Assembly (NCBI RefSeq): GCF_965363235.1
Contig: NC_134841.1
Coordinates: 36,733,440 to 36,797,439 of the forward strand
Direction of reading: 5' to 3'
Length of the DNA stretch: 64,000 bases
From: Mytilus galloprovincialis
Taxonomy: Eukaryota > Mollusca > Bivalvia > Mytilida > Mytilidae
The notes under the pieces are model-generated. The model searched no databases and was not told the origin of the DNA. It saw only the letters and a program-made list of their open reading frames with translations. Position 1 is the stretch's first letter. Each line of letters opens with the position of its first letter. Both the position numbers and the translations under genes were made by a program. Shown in pieces: positions 33,772-45,106 of this stretch.

Positions 33772-34163
33772 AACACTATAATAAACATATATTATGATGT
33801 TTGCACAAAACAGTTTAAGGTTACTTGTTTATTTGATGAAAACTTCAGGTAATTATTTGAAAACGTCATCGTGTAGTCATAACATCTGTAACTTGCCAAG
33901 AACTCTGCTTGAACTACGTTTATATTTTTAAATCATTTCATATTTCTGATTTATTTATCTTATTGATAACACTATAATTAACATATATTATGATGTTTGC
34001 ACAGAACAGTTTAAGGTTACTTGTTTATTTGATGAAAACTTCAGGTAATTATTTGAAAACGTCATCGTGTAGTCTTAACATCTGTAACTTGCCAAGAACT
34101 CTGCTTGAACTACGTTTATATTTTTAAATCATTTCATATTTCTGATTTATCTATCTTATTGAT
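33772..34163 (+). repeat. Tandem duplication, 196-bp period, in intron of pseudogene 3
   Basis: 33772-33967 and 33968-34163 are nearly identical, beginning AACACTATAAT and ending in TTATTGATAA. Part of the unit matches a single copy in gene 2 intron 1 (near 26870-26950), so the doubling happened in this copy. Confidence 0.85.
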
Positions 34164-34854
34164 AATTCATGACAAAATGTTTAGTATCCGTGTAAGTCAA
34201 ATGTTGTATAACGATTTCCGTATATTTATAGAAGTAAATAGCCAATTGATTCCAGAAAATCATAGACTAAAATGTACAGATAACGAAACACAAACATTAG
34301 CCTGTTTGAATGGAGGAACGTGCTTTACAGTATATGTAGAAGACAGGATAGTGCAATGTGCATGAGTATTATATGAGTTTTTATGCTATAATGAAAACAC
34401 AACAATACATAATACAACGTGGTATTATCAAACCATCAGCAAATCGAACAAAGCAAAACGTAAAAAAATACCATCAATTGGCAAATGATTTTAGGCTATT
34501 GGCAAACATGTTTGAAATAGAAATAGTAAATCCTTATTCATTGTAAAAAAAGTATTGTCTTTTAAGACTAATGGGATATTTTCGTCGTGTTCAGAATCAT
34601 GTTTATTTTTAAGATGTTTTAGTAAATATATAGGCAAGCAATGTGAAATGATAGACCCAGATTTATTTTTGATGACAATAAAAGTAAGCCTTGTATTTAG
34701 TTTCTGGTTGATTTTGTTTAACTAATCTGAACTTTTAGAAGATTATCTAAAAACAGCTGGTTGTTTGTGATTAACATTTGTATGTAATTGTTATCATCAA
34801 TGTATTCACATTTTAATACATTTTGTTGTTAAATATTGTGTTATAAACATCTAG

Positions 34855-34930
34855 ATAGTGACAACAGTAGTATACCGCAGTTCAAAAGTCATATTTCAAT
34901 TGAGAGAAAACTAATCCGGGTTACAAACCA
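34855..34930 (-). repeat. Dispersed repeat family C fragment, inverted
   Basis: AACAGTAGTATACCGCAGTT and CTAATCCGGGTTACAAACC. Confidence 0.65.
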
Positions 34931-34984
34931 CTTGTATTTTTGTCCATCTGATGAGTTAAGCCTTTTTCAACTGATTTTTAAGTT

Positions 34985-35355
34985 CGTTCTTATGTTGTAC
35001 TGTTATACCACTGTCCAAGGTTAGAGGAGGGTTGGGATCCCGCTACCATGTTTAACCCTGCCACATTATTTAGGTATGTGCCTGTCCCAAGTCAGGAGCC
35101 TGTAATTCAGTGGTTGTCGTTTGTTTATGTGTTATATATTTCTATTTCGTTCATTTTTTTTTACATAAATAAGGCCGTCAGTTTTCTCGTTTGAATTGTT
35201 TTACATTGTCTTATCGGGGCCTTTTATAGATGACTATGCGGTATGGGCTTTGCTCATTGTTGAAGGCCGTACGGTGACCTATAATTGTTAATGTCTGTGT
35301 CATTTTGGTCTTTTGTGGATAGTTGTCTCACTGGCAATCATACCACATCTTCTTT
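34985..35355 (+). repeat. Dispersed repeat family D, long copy
   Basis: GGGTTGGGATCCCGCTACC, CCTGTCCCAAGTCAGGAGCC, AAGGCCGTCAGTTTTCTCG, GGCCGTACGGTGACC, and an end of AGTTGTCTCACTGGCAATC followed by a T-rich tail. Confidence 0.8.
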
Positions 35356-35359
35356 TTTT

Positions 35360-38300
35360 TTTTTTTATAAAAATCGAGGGAACACATCAACTATAAGAGG
35401 AAAACAACGAAAGCACAGACACTCAAGTGCAACAAAAACAAACGACAGTGCAACATATATAGAAACGAGCTACAAGTTTAAGTTTAACCTTTTAAGCATT
35501 TATCAGTTTATTCATGAAACATTACATCAAGATAAATCTTGAAACGCAAATAATTTGAATCGAATTGCATTTACTGGTGTTGATGCATTACTAAAACGGT
35601 ATACGAAATATGTGCCAGTGAGACAGCAACTTATCAGTCAAAAGTCAATATGTCACCATTCAACTGTCAAAAATAAATAATACACAAGCTAAAAATGATC
35701 TGCCATCGGATTTACTCAATAAACGTAAAAGATGGCTGATAAAATGTAACGGAAACAACGTGTGTCTTGTCGAGATCTACATTTGTTATGTTGGATTTAA
35801 AATTATTGGACAATCTGTTTTGGAACTAGGGCACCAAAACTGTTTTTGGGGTCCGAAATGATGATTGTTTGGTTATAACTCAAAAGTGGTTAGAGATAGA
35901 AAGAAACTTTGAATTGCAAAAATGTTCAGCATAATAAGATCTACAAAGTTAGGTCAAGGTCAGAGGTCAAGTCCCTAGCATCGACATAAAACACCTTAGC
36001 AACCATATATTTTTGAACTTAGAAGGCTATGATTAATATAAATATGAAATGTTTAATACTGGAAATGACATTTTTGTCCCTAGCAACGACATATAATACC
36101 TTAGCAATCACGTATTTTTATGTTGCAATTTGATAAGGGACAATCCGATTTTGCTTAAAGTACCATTTGTAAAAAAAAACTATTATTGAAAAAAAAAGTT
36201 TTATTTAACAGCCAAACAATGTAGACATCAATAAAAAAAATTAGACTGAACAAAAATCTTTCGTTAGTTTAACCCAAGCATTATCAAGTGTCTAAACATA
36301 AAAAATCTTGAATATTAATTGTGCGTGTCAAAAGCGCTTTTCTATAATCACTTTCTTCAGGAACGCCCAAACTGTAAGAATAAAGGTCAAAGATGGATAC
36401 ATACTTTAATATCGAGAAAATATAAGACCAAAGCAACAATCATTGAAAGCCAAATCCATAAAAAAGTACTTAAAAAATACTTTATATTCATTTAATATTT
36501 ATCAATTTAGAAATAAGTAAGAATTGAATTTCCACCTTCTTCTGAATATAGACATTAGTTCACTTTTTCTATTTACTTTTTGTTATTCCTTTTAAGTCAT
36601 AAAACTTCTCAAGATGCCAGTCTTTCAAAATTTTATTGTTCCTGATGAAGAAAATTCAACAAAAGCGATATCTATTTTTAATTTCAAATTGAATAGGGAT
36701 ACTTCTCTATGGAATCGTTCTGATTTAACTGACATAACAGTGAGAAAAAAATCAAACGGATAAGTGTTACTTGCCATTTAGCAAGTTCTCTGTTCCTGGA
36801 ACGAAAATACGAATATTGTTTAATAGAAATATGCGGTTACTCAATTTTGGAAGTTGTACAAAATTATGGAATATACTTTCCTCATGCAAAGATTAGATTC
36901 ACGTACGGTTTTTGTTAAACTTTGTGGCCTTGTTTATAGTTTTATTAGCATTTTGATTTTTAAATAAGTTTTGGATTTTCAAATATTTTAACCTACATCA
37001 CTAAATTGATATTAAATGTAGAAATACATATCTGGTGTAGTAATATTGGTCCCGTTAAAATGATTGCAGTTTTAATGCCCCTTGAATATAATAAAAAGCT
37101 CCATTAGTTTTACAAAGAGCAGCATTTAAATGTTAGGCTGTGTGATAAGTAATAAGATTTTATTTTTACACAGTCTAAATTAATATAAATTTAAGCTTAG
37201 TATGTGATTGAACGAAAATCGATTTCTCTGCGAAATCCTGTATTTTAACTTTCTTATACTTTTTCAGATCAGATATGCAGTTTAAATCGACAGCTGAAGG
37301 TGATCACTGTCTTGTAATATGTCATAGAAAACAAAAGTGTATTGAGTGAAGTTATAATCTTTTTCTAACAGTAAATTTAAATTTATATCAAACAGCCTTT
37401 AGAGGCTTATGATGCACTGTCATTTATGTACGAACAATTATTTGAATTAATTTCAAAATCATATTAATCCTAATTATATCTGGGGCTTTACATCCACCAT
37501 TTTCTACATTTGAAAATGTCTGTACAAAGTCAGGAATATGACAGTTGTTGTCTATTTATTTGATGTGTTTTATCATTTGATTTTGCCATATGATTAGGGA
37601 CTGTCCGTTTTGAATTTTCCTCGGAGTTCAGTATTTTTGGGATTTTACTTTTTGATTCTTAGAAGATACAATGTATTTTCAATATATCAGTTGTGTTTGA
37701 TATTAAATGAGAAAATAAAGATGAAATATATAAAGACTTATTAGATGATAATGTAAGGTTGTACATGGAAAATTAGGAAGCAAAGAGTTGTTTCTCTTAC
37801 GTATCCGCATTATATTATGACAACAATTTAATTTGAAATAAAAGATAAAAGAGAATTGACTAAACTCTGACAGTTGATCTTTATAATAATCATTTATCCC
37901 TTTTACTGAGATAGCAAATAGTATGTAAACACTATAGCTAATTTTGAAAAAAGTATAATTAAAAATGTAAATGTATACAAGTAAAACTATGACACTATCT
38001 ATCACTATAAGTACATAACAAGCATGTGTAACAATGAAGAGACAAAATCCTACTTAATACAATGCAGCTATTATAATATATATATTAAATGACTTAAGTG
38101 TTTATAAATGTGTAGTTTGCCTTTTCATCTTGTTGTTAGTTTTGGTTATCCCCCTTTAGCAAAATTGAAAAATTAACATTTTCATCTTATTTGGATGTAT
38201 ACTGTTTACTTTATTTTCTTTTGTAAAGGTAGTTTTATCAGCATACACAGTGGTTCTATTGTGTTAAAGTGAATTTGTATTATTGTGTATATCAATGTTT

Positions 38301-38521
38301 ATGTTGCCGAACGCATGTCTCAAGTACTACATTTTAAGCATTTCATATTTGAAGTAATAGAATACAGTAAAGTATTTGCTTTATTTAAAAGAAGGTCATT
38401 TTCAACATAATTTTCTCATTAACCTTAATGTGTCCTCTTAGTTATATTATACACTCCAAATTTCTATTTTAAAACAGTTTATGAATATTTAAAAAAAATG
38501 CTTTTATGCTTTTATTTTAAG
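35360..38521. other. Non-coding stretch between pseudogene 3 and the orphan exons
   Basis: 35560-35750 still aligns with the intron before the gene 2 membrane exon (GAGACAGCAACTTATCAGTC against GAAACAGCAACTCATCAGTC), but the exon itself is missing. 35930-36130 carries a weak internal duplication around GTCCCTAGCA and CACCTTAGCAA. A family E repeat, inverted, lies at 37455-37655. Nothing else is recognised. Confidence 0.5.
37455..37655 (-). repeat. Dispersed repeat family E, inverted copy
   Basis: ACCATTTTCTACATTTG, CAAAGTCAGGAATATGACAG, TGATTAGGGACTGTCCG, TTTTGAATTTTCCTCGGAG. Confidence 0.75.
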
Positions 38522-40184
38522 GAATATGCATGACAACAGTTTTTGTAATCATTGGAGCGGTAGCCAGCGGAATAATTGTTGCTTATTTCTTTAAAGTACA
38601 CAGATCACATACGGAAACATACTTTACCAAAGTGAGTTTTTATTCATAAGCGATTACTTTAGTACCAGGTTAAATAAGTTGAGTGTATTTTTAGGAAACC
38701 ATGAGGTATTATTTATGATGTTAATGTTTAAAGCGGCTTGATACGTAAGCTGAAACTAAAGAAATGTTATATTTGAGAATTTCTGACTGTCGATTTACAT
38801 TGTAATAGGTTTGAAATGCGTTTTATCGATTCGATGGTCTATTGTCTTTCACTTACCCCGTCAATTTTCATGTTTTAAAAAGAGATAGACTATTTCAAGA
38901 GATATGCATAATACAGTTATATAAGGGATTCAAAGTACTGACAAATATTTAGAAGTATAGCTTGAAAGAACTTATATTTTTTTATTTTTGGTCCTGATAA
39001 TTTAGTGTATATTTTAATATGAACATGATTTATGGAGTATAAAATGATTGATACTCATGTCGACTTTTGAAATGAAAAATAATCTTTAATTATCAGCACA
39101 CGCATCTTTTGTGACTGACATAAATCAATTAAAAAAAGATGTCTATATATTTACTGAGACATTGTGTAAGTTATTTATATAATCGCAAATGTAATATACA
39201 GTGGATAAAATCATGCTTTAAAAATCGAGCATTTAGGCTAAACGTTGATACGTCTTATATGTCAGGAACTTTTGAATAGAGAGCATGCTCCATTTGCTTT
39301 TTGTCGTCTAATAGAGAGGTCAGGATACCAAAGGGACATTCATACTCATCAGACAAAAATGAACTGACAACCCTATAGAAAATAAAAGACAACACACATG
39401 CAACAGAATAAAAAACATAAACAACATAGAAAACTTGAGACCTAGCAACAAAAACCACACCAAATTCCATCAGAGATATTTAGTTGCACAAAAAAATATA
39501 TACAAAGCACACAAAACAGTATACAAAACACAAAAAAGACAAAAAAAAAAAAAAAAAACACTGAACAACACGAACCCAATCTAAAACCGTGGGAGATATG
39601 AAGTACTAACAACGGCTAGCAGATCCTGATCCACATACGGTATTCCTCATCTTGCTCATGTTAGTACAAACATGATCAACTGTACACACAAATATATAAA
39701 CTACTTTATAATTGTGCGTCCAATAAGACCATATTTAGTAAATCAGTTAAATGTATGATGCCGCCTGCTACATAATTTGTTAAAATAAATATTTAGGTAT
39801 ACTTGTAAGTGTACTGCAAACTTGATACAGACTGATGCTTCAAAGCATAAACAGAACAATCGATGACTCAAAAGACATATTGAAGCTGCTATCTTATGAC
39901 AAGAATTCGAACAAAAAAAATCTGTAAACATCAAACTTAGTACATCAAACAATCACTACTTACACAAAATTGTATTGAGATATTCCTGAAATCAATTACT
40001 GTAAGTATATATAAATATATATAAATATATCTTTTAGAAGCAACCAAAGGAGGAGTTACAAGAACTGGATGTATTTGAATGCTCAACTGAACAACCAAAT
40101 TTAAATGAAAAAGGAGTTGTCGAATATTCGAGAAACATTCCTCCAATTTCTGTCAGCCTACCTTACGAGAAAAAATCATTTTAG
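38522..40184 (+). CDS. Orphan membrane and tail exons of an EGF membrane gene
   Basis: Exon 38522-38631 enters in phase 1, as all membrane exons of the array do, and encodes a helix TTVFVIIGAVASGIIVAYFF, then KVHRSHTETYFTK. It leaves in phase 0 at a good donor (GTGAGT). Exon 40038-40184 continues with KQPKEELQELDVFECSTEQP and ends EKKSF before TAG, with AATAAA at 40190. The tail is acidic then basic and has VEYSR and LPYEK tyrosines. Other genes leave the membrane exon in phase 2, or, in gene 4, end within it. This pair may therefore be the 3' end of a separate lost copy or of pseudogene 3; the one-base loss in the latter would put it out of frame. No EGF exons are seen within 3.8 kb upstream. 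Confidence 0.55.
39300..39700 (-). repeat. Dispersed repeat family B, long inverted copy with poly(A)-like run
   Basis: GATACCAAAGGGACATTCAT, AACACGAACCCAATCTAAAA, AGCAGATCCTGATCC, CTTGCTCATGTTAGTAC. It lies in the intron between the orphan exons. Confidence 0.75.
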
Positions 40185-40856
40185 CTTTGAATAAAAACAA
40201 CTGTATTATAACTTATTTTTTTTCTACAATTTACTCTCAAGTTCATAATTAAAGATTAAAAGATCGTCTCCAATCTTTTTTTTTTACCAAGTATGTCTGA
40301 TGGAAAAGCAATAATGAGATGTATCATTTCAGATAATCACAACACGTATCCGACAAAACAGGATGCATAGAAAAAGCGCATTTTCTGAAAGTCGTTATTC
40401 AAAAGTAAGACGAACAAAATGTTCAGAAAGCTTTGGTCGAGTCAAAGAAATGTATCGACAGCACACATTAGCATAACAACACTGATGCTGTTTGTTCAAG
40501 TGACAGGAGCGTTCAAATCTAATCGGTATTGACAATGATTTCCAATTTTCCCGACGAAAGTCATTGGTTCTCTAACGACTTCCTATACTAATAAAATCTA
40601 ACCTTGCGTTAAAAAACTAAAATCTATGAAAATTCATTATAATCACCTCATCCTGCAAGTTCAAAACGACCCCTACCATCGGTTTGAGCGGAAGTCCTTA
40701 CTAGAAGTGCAAGGTAGAACATATTTTTCATTTGTTATCCTTCAATTACGTTTGCATATTTTGCCAAGATGTTTCTATCAAACACATAGATAAAATTCTA
40801 CAATTCATCCAATGAGTCTAATCATCTATATTGATTTCATGAAAAAACAGTTACAC
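40185..40856. other. Spacer after the orphan exons
   Basis: No gene or recognised repeat was seen. It is the 3' flank of the orphan exon pair, then unique-looking AT-rich sequence up to the LINE 2 target-site duplication. Confidence 0.5.
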
Positions 40857-40867
40857 AATTTTCATAA
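40857..40867 (+). repeat. Target-site duplication of LINE 2, copy at its 3' end
   Basis: AATTTTCATAA, repeated at 47772-47782. Confidence 0.7.
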
Positions 40868-40876
40868 CTTACTTAC

Positions 40877-41209
40877 TTAATCCTCTTCGTGCTTCGATAC
40901 ACATAAGGCCGACACTAGATCCCTCCATAACACTCTGTCTTGTGCTTTCTTCTCTACTTCTCGCCATGACATCCCAACCTCCTTCATCTCGCTTTCCACT
41001 GTTCTTCTCCATGTTTCTTTAGGTTTTGGAGTTGGAGTCCACCTCAGTGACACTTTAGCGATGTTTGCTGGTTCCTTCCTTAAGACATTGCCTATCCATT
41101 TCCATCTTCTTGTTTTTATTTTATCTCTTATGTCTCTTTGTGCTGTCAGTTTAAATAGTTCCTGATTGGTTATTTTGTTGGGCCAAAAGATTTTGCATAT
41201 TCTTCTCAA
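40877..41209 (-). pseudogene. LINE 2 C-terminal coding fragment
   Basis: A 110-residue open frame with KIFWPNKITNQELFKLTAQR, RRWKWIGNVLRKEP, PKPKETWRR, WREVEKKAQDR and a KHEED end. It matches the C-terminal block of LINE 1 (IKWPNTISNKELWKRTRQ, RRWKWIGHTLRK, RPKSTWRR). Upstream the frame continues to the insertion point at 41424. Function when intact: C-terminal zinc-finger-less tail of the retrotransposon polyprotein; role not defined. Confidence 0.8.
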
Positions 41210-41424
41210 GCAGGTATTATGGAATGCAGCCAGTTTGTTGAAGTCAGTTTGTATAATTCTCCAACATTCTGAGCCATAAAGCAGTACAGATTTGACATTG
41301 CTGATGTAGATTTTAAGCTTTGTGTTTCTGGCAAGGGATGACGATTTCCAGATTGGTCTGAGTAGACAGAAGGATGTTCTAGCTTTACTCAGGCTTGCTT
41401 TGATGTCTTTGGTGATCCCATTAT

Positions 41425-41673
41425 ATTTATTTCTATTCCGTTATATTTGGAATTTCCCTATTCTATTTCTATCTTTAGACTTGTGGTACAAGTTTGGCTA
41501 GTATGTAAATCAGAAGTGGTCTGATGTTACTGTTGTTTTCTGCACGAATATTTCGAGGGCGGTAGTACGGGTGGGGTTTTATAGGCATATATAAGTCCTG
41601 ATTACGTTTGATTATTATCGATGTGCTCGAGTAACTTTGATAGACGAAGTTAACGTTAAGCTCTGCATAATAT
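41425..41673 (+). repeat. DIRS-order element: A1 terminal repeat
   Basis: A 249-bp direct repeat starting ATTTATTTCTATTCCG and ending AGCTCTGCATAATAT, matched by A2 at 46048-46296. Confidence 0.9.
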
Positions 41674-42427
41674 GTCCGAGGAAGGCTCCGACCATGATGA
41701 ACGCCGTGCTACTACTCAACATGCTGAAAATAGTAACGAAACAGAGTTAAGTACGGATGGGGCTATTTCGCTTTTCACTTCAGCTTTAAACAATGCTTTA
41801 GAGAAGCAAAAACATTCCTTGATTAATCATTCTGAAGCTCGTTTAGGAAAAAGTGTTAAAGCAACCGGTGTCGATCAACCAGAATTTGTATTCCATAGTG
41901 AGGGAATTAAAGTGCAACATTCGTTTAATACCGAGCGTCTGGAGAGGCTTGATGCCGTTGAAAGTTGTATAAAGCTTGGAAACGCTTCCGAAGTTAGTGA
42001 AATCATTTCCCAGGAAAAGGAAATCATCCGTAAGCGTAACAAAATTCTAAAGATAGCCGACAAGTATGGATGGGACACGGTTAAAGAATACTTGGATAGT
42101 CCGTTGGCCGACAATAAAGAAGATGCTAGTGATTTGCGTGCTGCTATTTCCAGGGCTTCTCGTCAAAGAAGTTCCAAGCCGTACAGTAAACCAGAATCTT
42201 CCAATAGTGGTTCCGGAAAAGGAGAATTCAATTCTAGGAGTTTTTTTCGTGGCCTTGGCCAAGTCAGTGATACCGAGTTCTCCAAAGCAGGCAAGTCAGA
42301 AAGTTACAAGTGTTTCTATTGTAACCAGCCCGGGCACTTTGCAAGGAACTGCCCCGAAAAAAGGAGTACTACAGCGACAGTTGGTGCAACAAAGTTCCAG
42401 GAACAGAACACAGGAAAGACCCAGTAA
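41672..42427 (+). CDS. DIRS-order element: gag-like part
   Basis: About 251 residues, starting at the edge of A1. It is hydrophilic, with a single zinc knuckle CFYCNQPGHFARNC near the C-terminus. In this family such a protein binds the element RNA. The reverse-transcriptase frame overlaps its 3' part, as is usual for the family. Confidence 0.8.
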   Translation: MSEEGSDHDERRATTQHAENSNETELSTDGAISLFTSALNNALEKQKHSLINHSEARLGKSVKATGVDQPEFVFHSEGIKVQHSFNTERLERLDAVESCIKLGNASEVSEIISQEKEIIRKRNKILKIADKYGWDTVKEYLDSPLADNKEDASDLRAAISRASRQRSSKPYSKPESSNSGSGKGEFNSRSFFRGLGQVSDTEFSKAGKSESYKCFYCNQPGHFARNCPEKRSTTATVGATKFQEQNTGKTQ

Positions 42428-42429
42428 CA

Positions 42430-44420
42430 AAACAGATACAGACATAGATGAAGTTGAGTATTGTTTTCAATTTGTTAACAAGTATGAGAAAAAATCTGGT
42501 CAAAATCTTATAAATGTGAAAGGAAATTTAAGAAAGCATGCATTGTTTTGGAAAAATGTACTTAACGCTAATGATTTTATAATGAATGTTATTAATTTTG
42601 GTTATAGAATTCCTTTTCTGAGTGAACCACCGACTATTTTTCTAAATAATAATAGATCCGCGTTAAAACACTCAGAATTTGTGGAAAATTCTATTGAAGA
42701 ACTTTTAACTAAAGAATGTATGAAAGAAGTAAATCGACCATTTGTCGTTAATCCACTTACTGTGTCGGTAAATAGTACGGGTAAAGAAAGATTAGTCTTA
42801 GATTTGAGACATGTTAATAAATTTGTCGAGAAACAAAAAGTTAAATTTGAAGGGGTTAAAGAAGCTATGACATTTGTAATTTTTAGCGGTTTTGGGTTTA
42901 AATTTGATTTAAAGTCTGGTTATCACCATATAGAAATTCACCCTGATCATCAAAAATATTTAGGATTTTCTTGGCAATATGGTGATACAGTGCGTTATTT
43001 TACTTTTTCGGTTTTGCCTTTTGGACTTTCATCAGCTGGTCATATATTTACCAAGACAGTACGTGTGTTAGTTAAATACTGGAGATCTTTAGGATTTCCC
43101 ATGGTGGTTTATTTAGATGATGGTATGGGTACAGCAGAAAATTTTGATACATGTTTTGAATTATCGAAAACAGTAAAAAATGATTTACTGCTTTCCGGTT
43201 TTATTGCTAATACAGAAAAGAGTGTCTGGGAACCAGTACAAAATATTGATTGGTTAGGTTTTGTTTGGAACTTTAAAGATTGTACTTTAGAAATATCGCT
43301 TAAAAATTATTTGCTTTAAAGCTGGTAATATCGAGCGTAGTAGATGGCAAAACTATTTTGACTTATAGATGTATTGCTAAAATATGTGGAAAAATCATTT
43401 CTATGATTCCTGCTCTTGGTAACGTTTGTCAAATGATGACGAAGCATATGCATATGCTAGTCTGTTGTAGATCTGCATGGGACGATGTCATCCCTATAAA
43501 TGACAACATTTTGAAGGAACTAAAATTTTGGTATTTTGAATGTGAGTCATTATCTTTCCAACGCATTGTACCTATAAATAGAATACCACAGCGTGTAATT
43601 TTCACTGACGCTAGTCAGTATGCCGGAGCAGGGTTTATAATGAATGATAACAAAATTGTACATTTTATGTTTGATGGTCATGAAAGAAGCAAAAGTTCTA
43701 CATGGAGAGAATTGAAAACTGTAGAAAAGAATATTTCTTCTTTTAAATCTGATTTAACAGGAAAATTTGTTAAACTTTATACAGATAACCAAAATGTAGT
43801 ACAGATTGTTAAAAAGGGTAGCATGAAAGTAGAATTACAAGACATTGCTTTAAGCTTATTTCATATTTGTTTGTCACATAATATTTTCTTGGATGTTGAA
43901 TGGATACCTAGAGATAAAAATACTTATGCAGATTATCTGAGCAAAATTTTTGATTATGACGATTGGGGTGTTCCTATCAAATTTTTATATATTTTGATAA
44001 AATATGGGGACCATTCACATGCGATCGTTTTGCAGATTCGAAAAACAAAAAAGTAGACTATTTTAACTCTAGATATTATTCACCGGATACTTCCGGGGTT
44101 GATGCTTTCGCATATGATTGGTCTGCTCATAATAACTGGTTAGTTCCACCAGTTTGTTTAGTTAGCAAGTGTTTAAATCACATGCAATTATGTAAAGCTA
44201 AAGGCACTTTAGTTGTACCTAAATGGCCATCAGCGTTATTTTGGCCTATCTTAGTGAATAGGTTTTCAGACAGATTTAAATCTTTTGTTATAGACTTTAG
44301 AGAGTATGTAAAACCTATGAACTTTTTTACAAAAGGTTCACAAGAAAAGAGTATATTTGCACAGAGACCTTTTAACAGTAATGTATATGTTTTGTTGTTG
44401 GATTTCTCGAAGTATTGAGA
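42430..44420 (+). other. DIRS-order element: reverse transcriptase and RNase H region
   Basis: Reverse transcriptase blocks VLDLRHVNKFV, FKFDLKSGYHHIEIHPD, LPFGLSSA and VYLDDG (the DIRS form of the catalytic box) are followed by RNase H blocks FTDAS and YTDNQN. A C-terminal stretch with FNSRYYSPDT and WLVPP is typical of DIRS polyproteins. Coordinates are for the region as a whole. Confidence 0.8.
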
Positions 44421-44671
44421 TTTATGCATTGAATGTTGTATACAGACTGTAGTTGATTTAGTTTTCTGCGATGGTTATTTGCCGCAGTTATCAGAGACTA
44501 TATTCGAAAGAACGTTAAATTTAACATTGTGATGTTTTAACTGCAACAATTAGATATGTCATTGTTAACATTGTTGATTAATTGTTTATGAATACAGTGA
44601 GGGTTAATGCCACTGTATATATATAAGTATATGACTTTTTTAAATACTGTGAGGTTGAATGCCACAGTAAG

Positions 44672-44840
44672 TGTGCGAGGAAAATGCCGCATTCATTTGT
44701 TTGCGAGGAAAATGCCGCACTCATTTGTTTGCGAGGGAAATGCCGCATTCATTTGTTTGCGAGGGAAATGCCGCATTCATTTGTTTGCGAGGGAAATGCC
44801 GCACTGGGTTGTTTGCGAGGGAAATGCCGCATTCATTTAT
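44672..44840 (+). repeat. Minisatellite, 29-bp unit, about six copies, inside the DIRS-order element
   Basis: The unit is GCGAGGGAAATGCCGCATTC plus ATTTGTTT. Degenerate forms (GTGAGGTTGAATGCCACAG) precede it from about 44595. It sits between the RNase H and recombinase parts. The open frames across 44607-45116 arise from the repeat length and are not separate genes. Confidence 0.85.
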
Positions 44841-45106
44841 AGTAGTAATGTTAATCATATTTACTTTGTTTATAGTTATTACTTGGTATTCATTATTATA
44901 TTTATTTTACAGATCAATGGAAACAATTTGAGTGTTATGCCAATGATTCAAGATTTGCCAGTATCATACGAGATTTACCCTCTTTTGTCGAATCGTCTAG
45001 ATCAAATTCTACAATTAAGAAATACAAGTGCTATTTTAAAAAGTTTGAAAAATGGTGTGTTTCATGTTCACTTGAGTGTTTACCAGCGAAAACTACTACG
45101 ATTTCT

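Larger units (their letters stand above)
33321..34683 (+). pseudogene. Gene 3: decayed copy of the EGF membrane gene
   Basis: Homologous parts are a signal exon (33321-33369), the first EGF exon (about 34206-34361) and the second EGF exon (34614-34683). The signal exon has lost the ATG (ATT in its place) and 15 bases of the hydrophobic core, compared with gene 2. The first EGF exon lacks the acceptor AG used in gene 2, and its donor is ATGAGT instead of GTGAGT. The second EGF exon is one base short, shifting the phase into the next exon. The EGF residues remain readable: PENHRLKC, NET, LNGGTCF, KYIGKQC. It is closest to gene 2 by intron similarity. A family A repeat (33420-33505) lies in its first intron. 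The membrane exon expected near 35.7 kb is not found there. Confidence 0.8.

Noticed and set aside
36330-36420. A CTTTCTTCAG acceptor that could start a membrane exon for pseudogene 3
   Set aside because: In the required phase it stops after a few codons and encodes no helix.
44672-44840. Regularly spaced repeats resembling a CRISPR array
   Set aside because: Units are directly abutting 29-bp copies without unique spacers, inside a eukaryotic retroelement.
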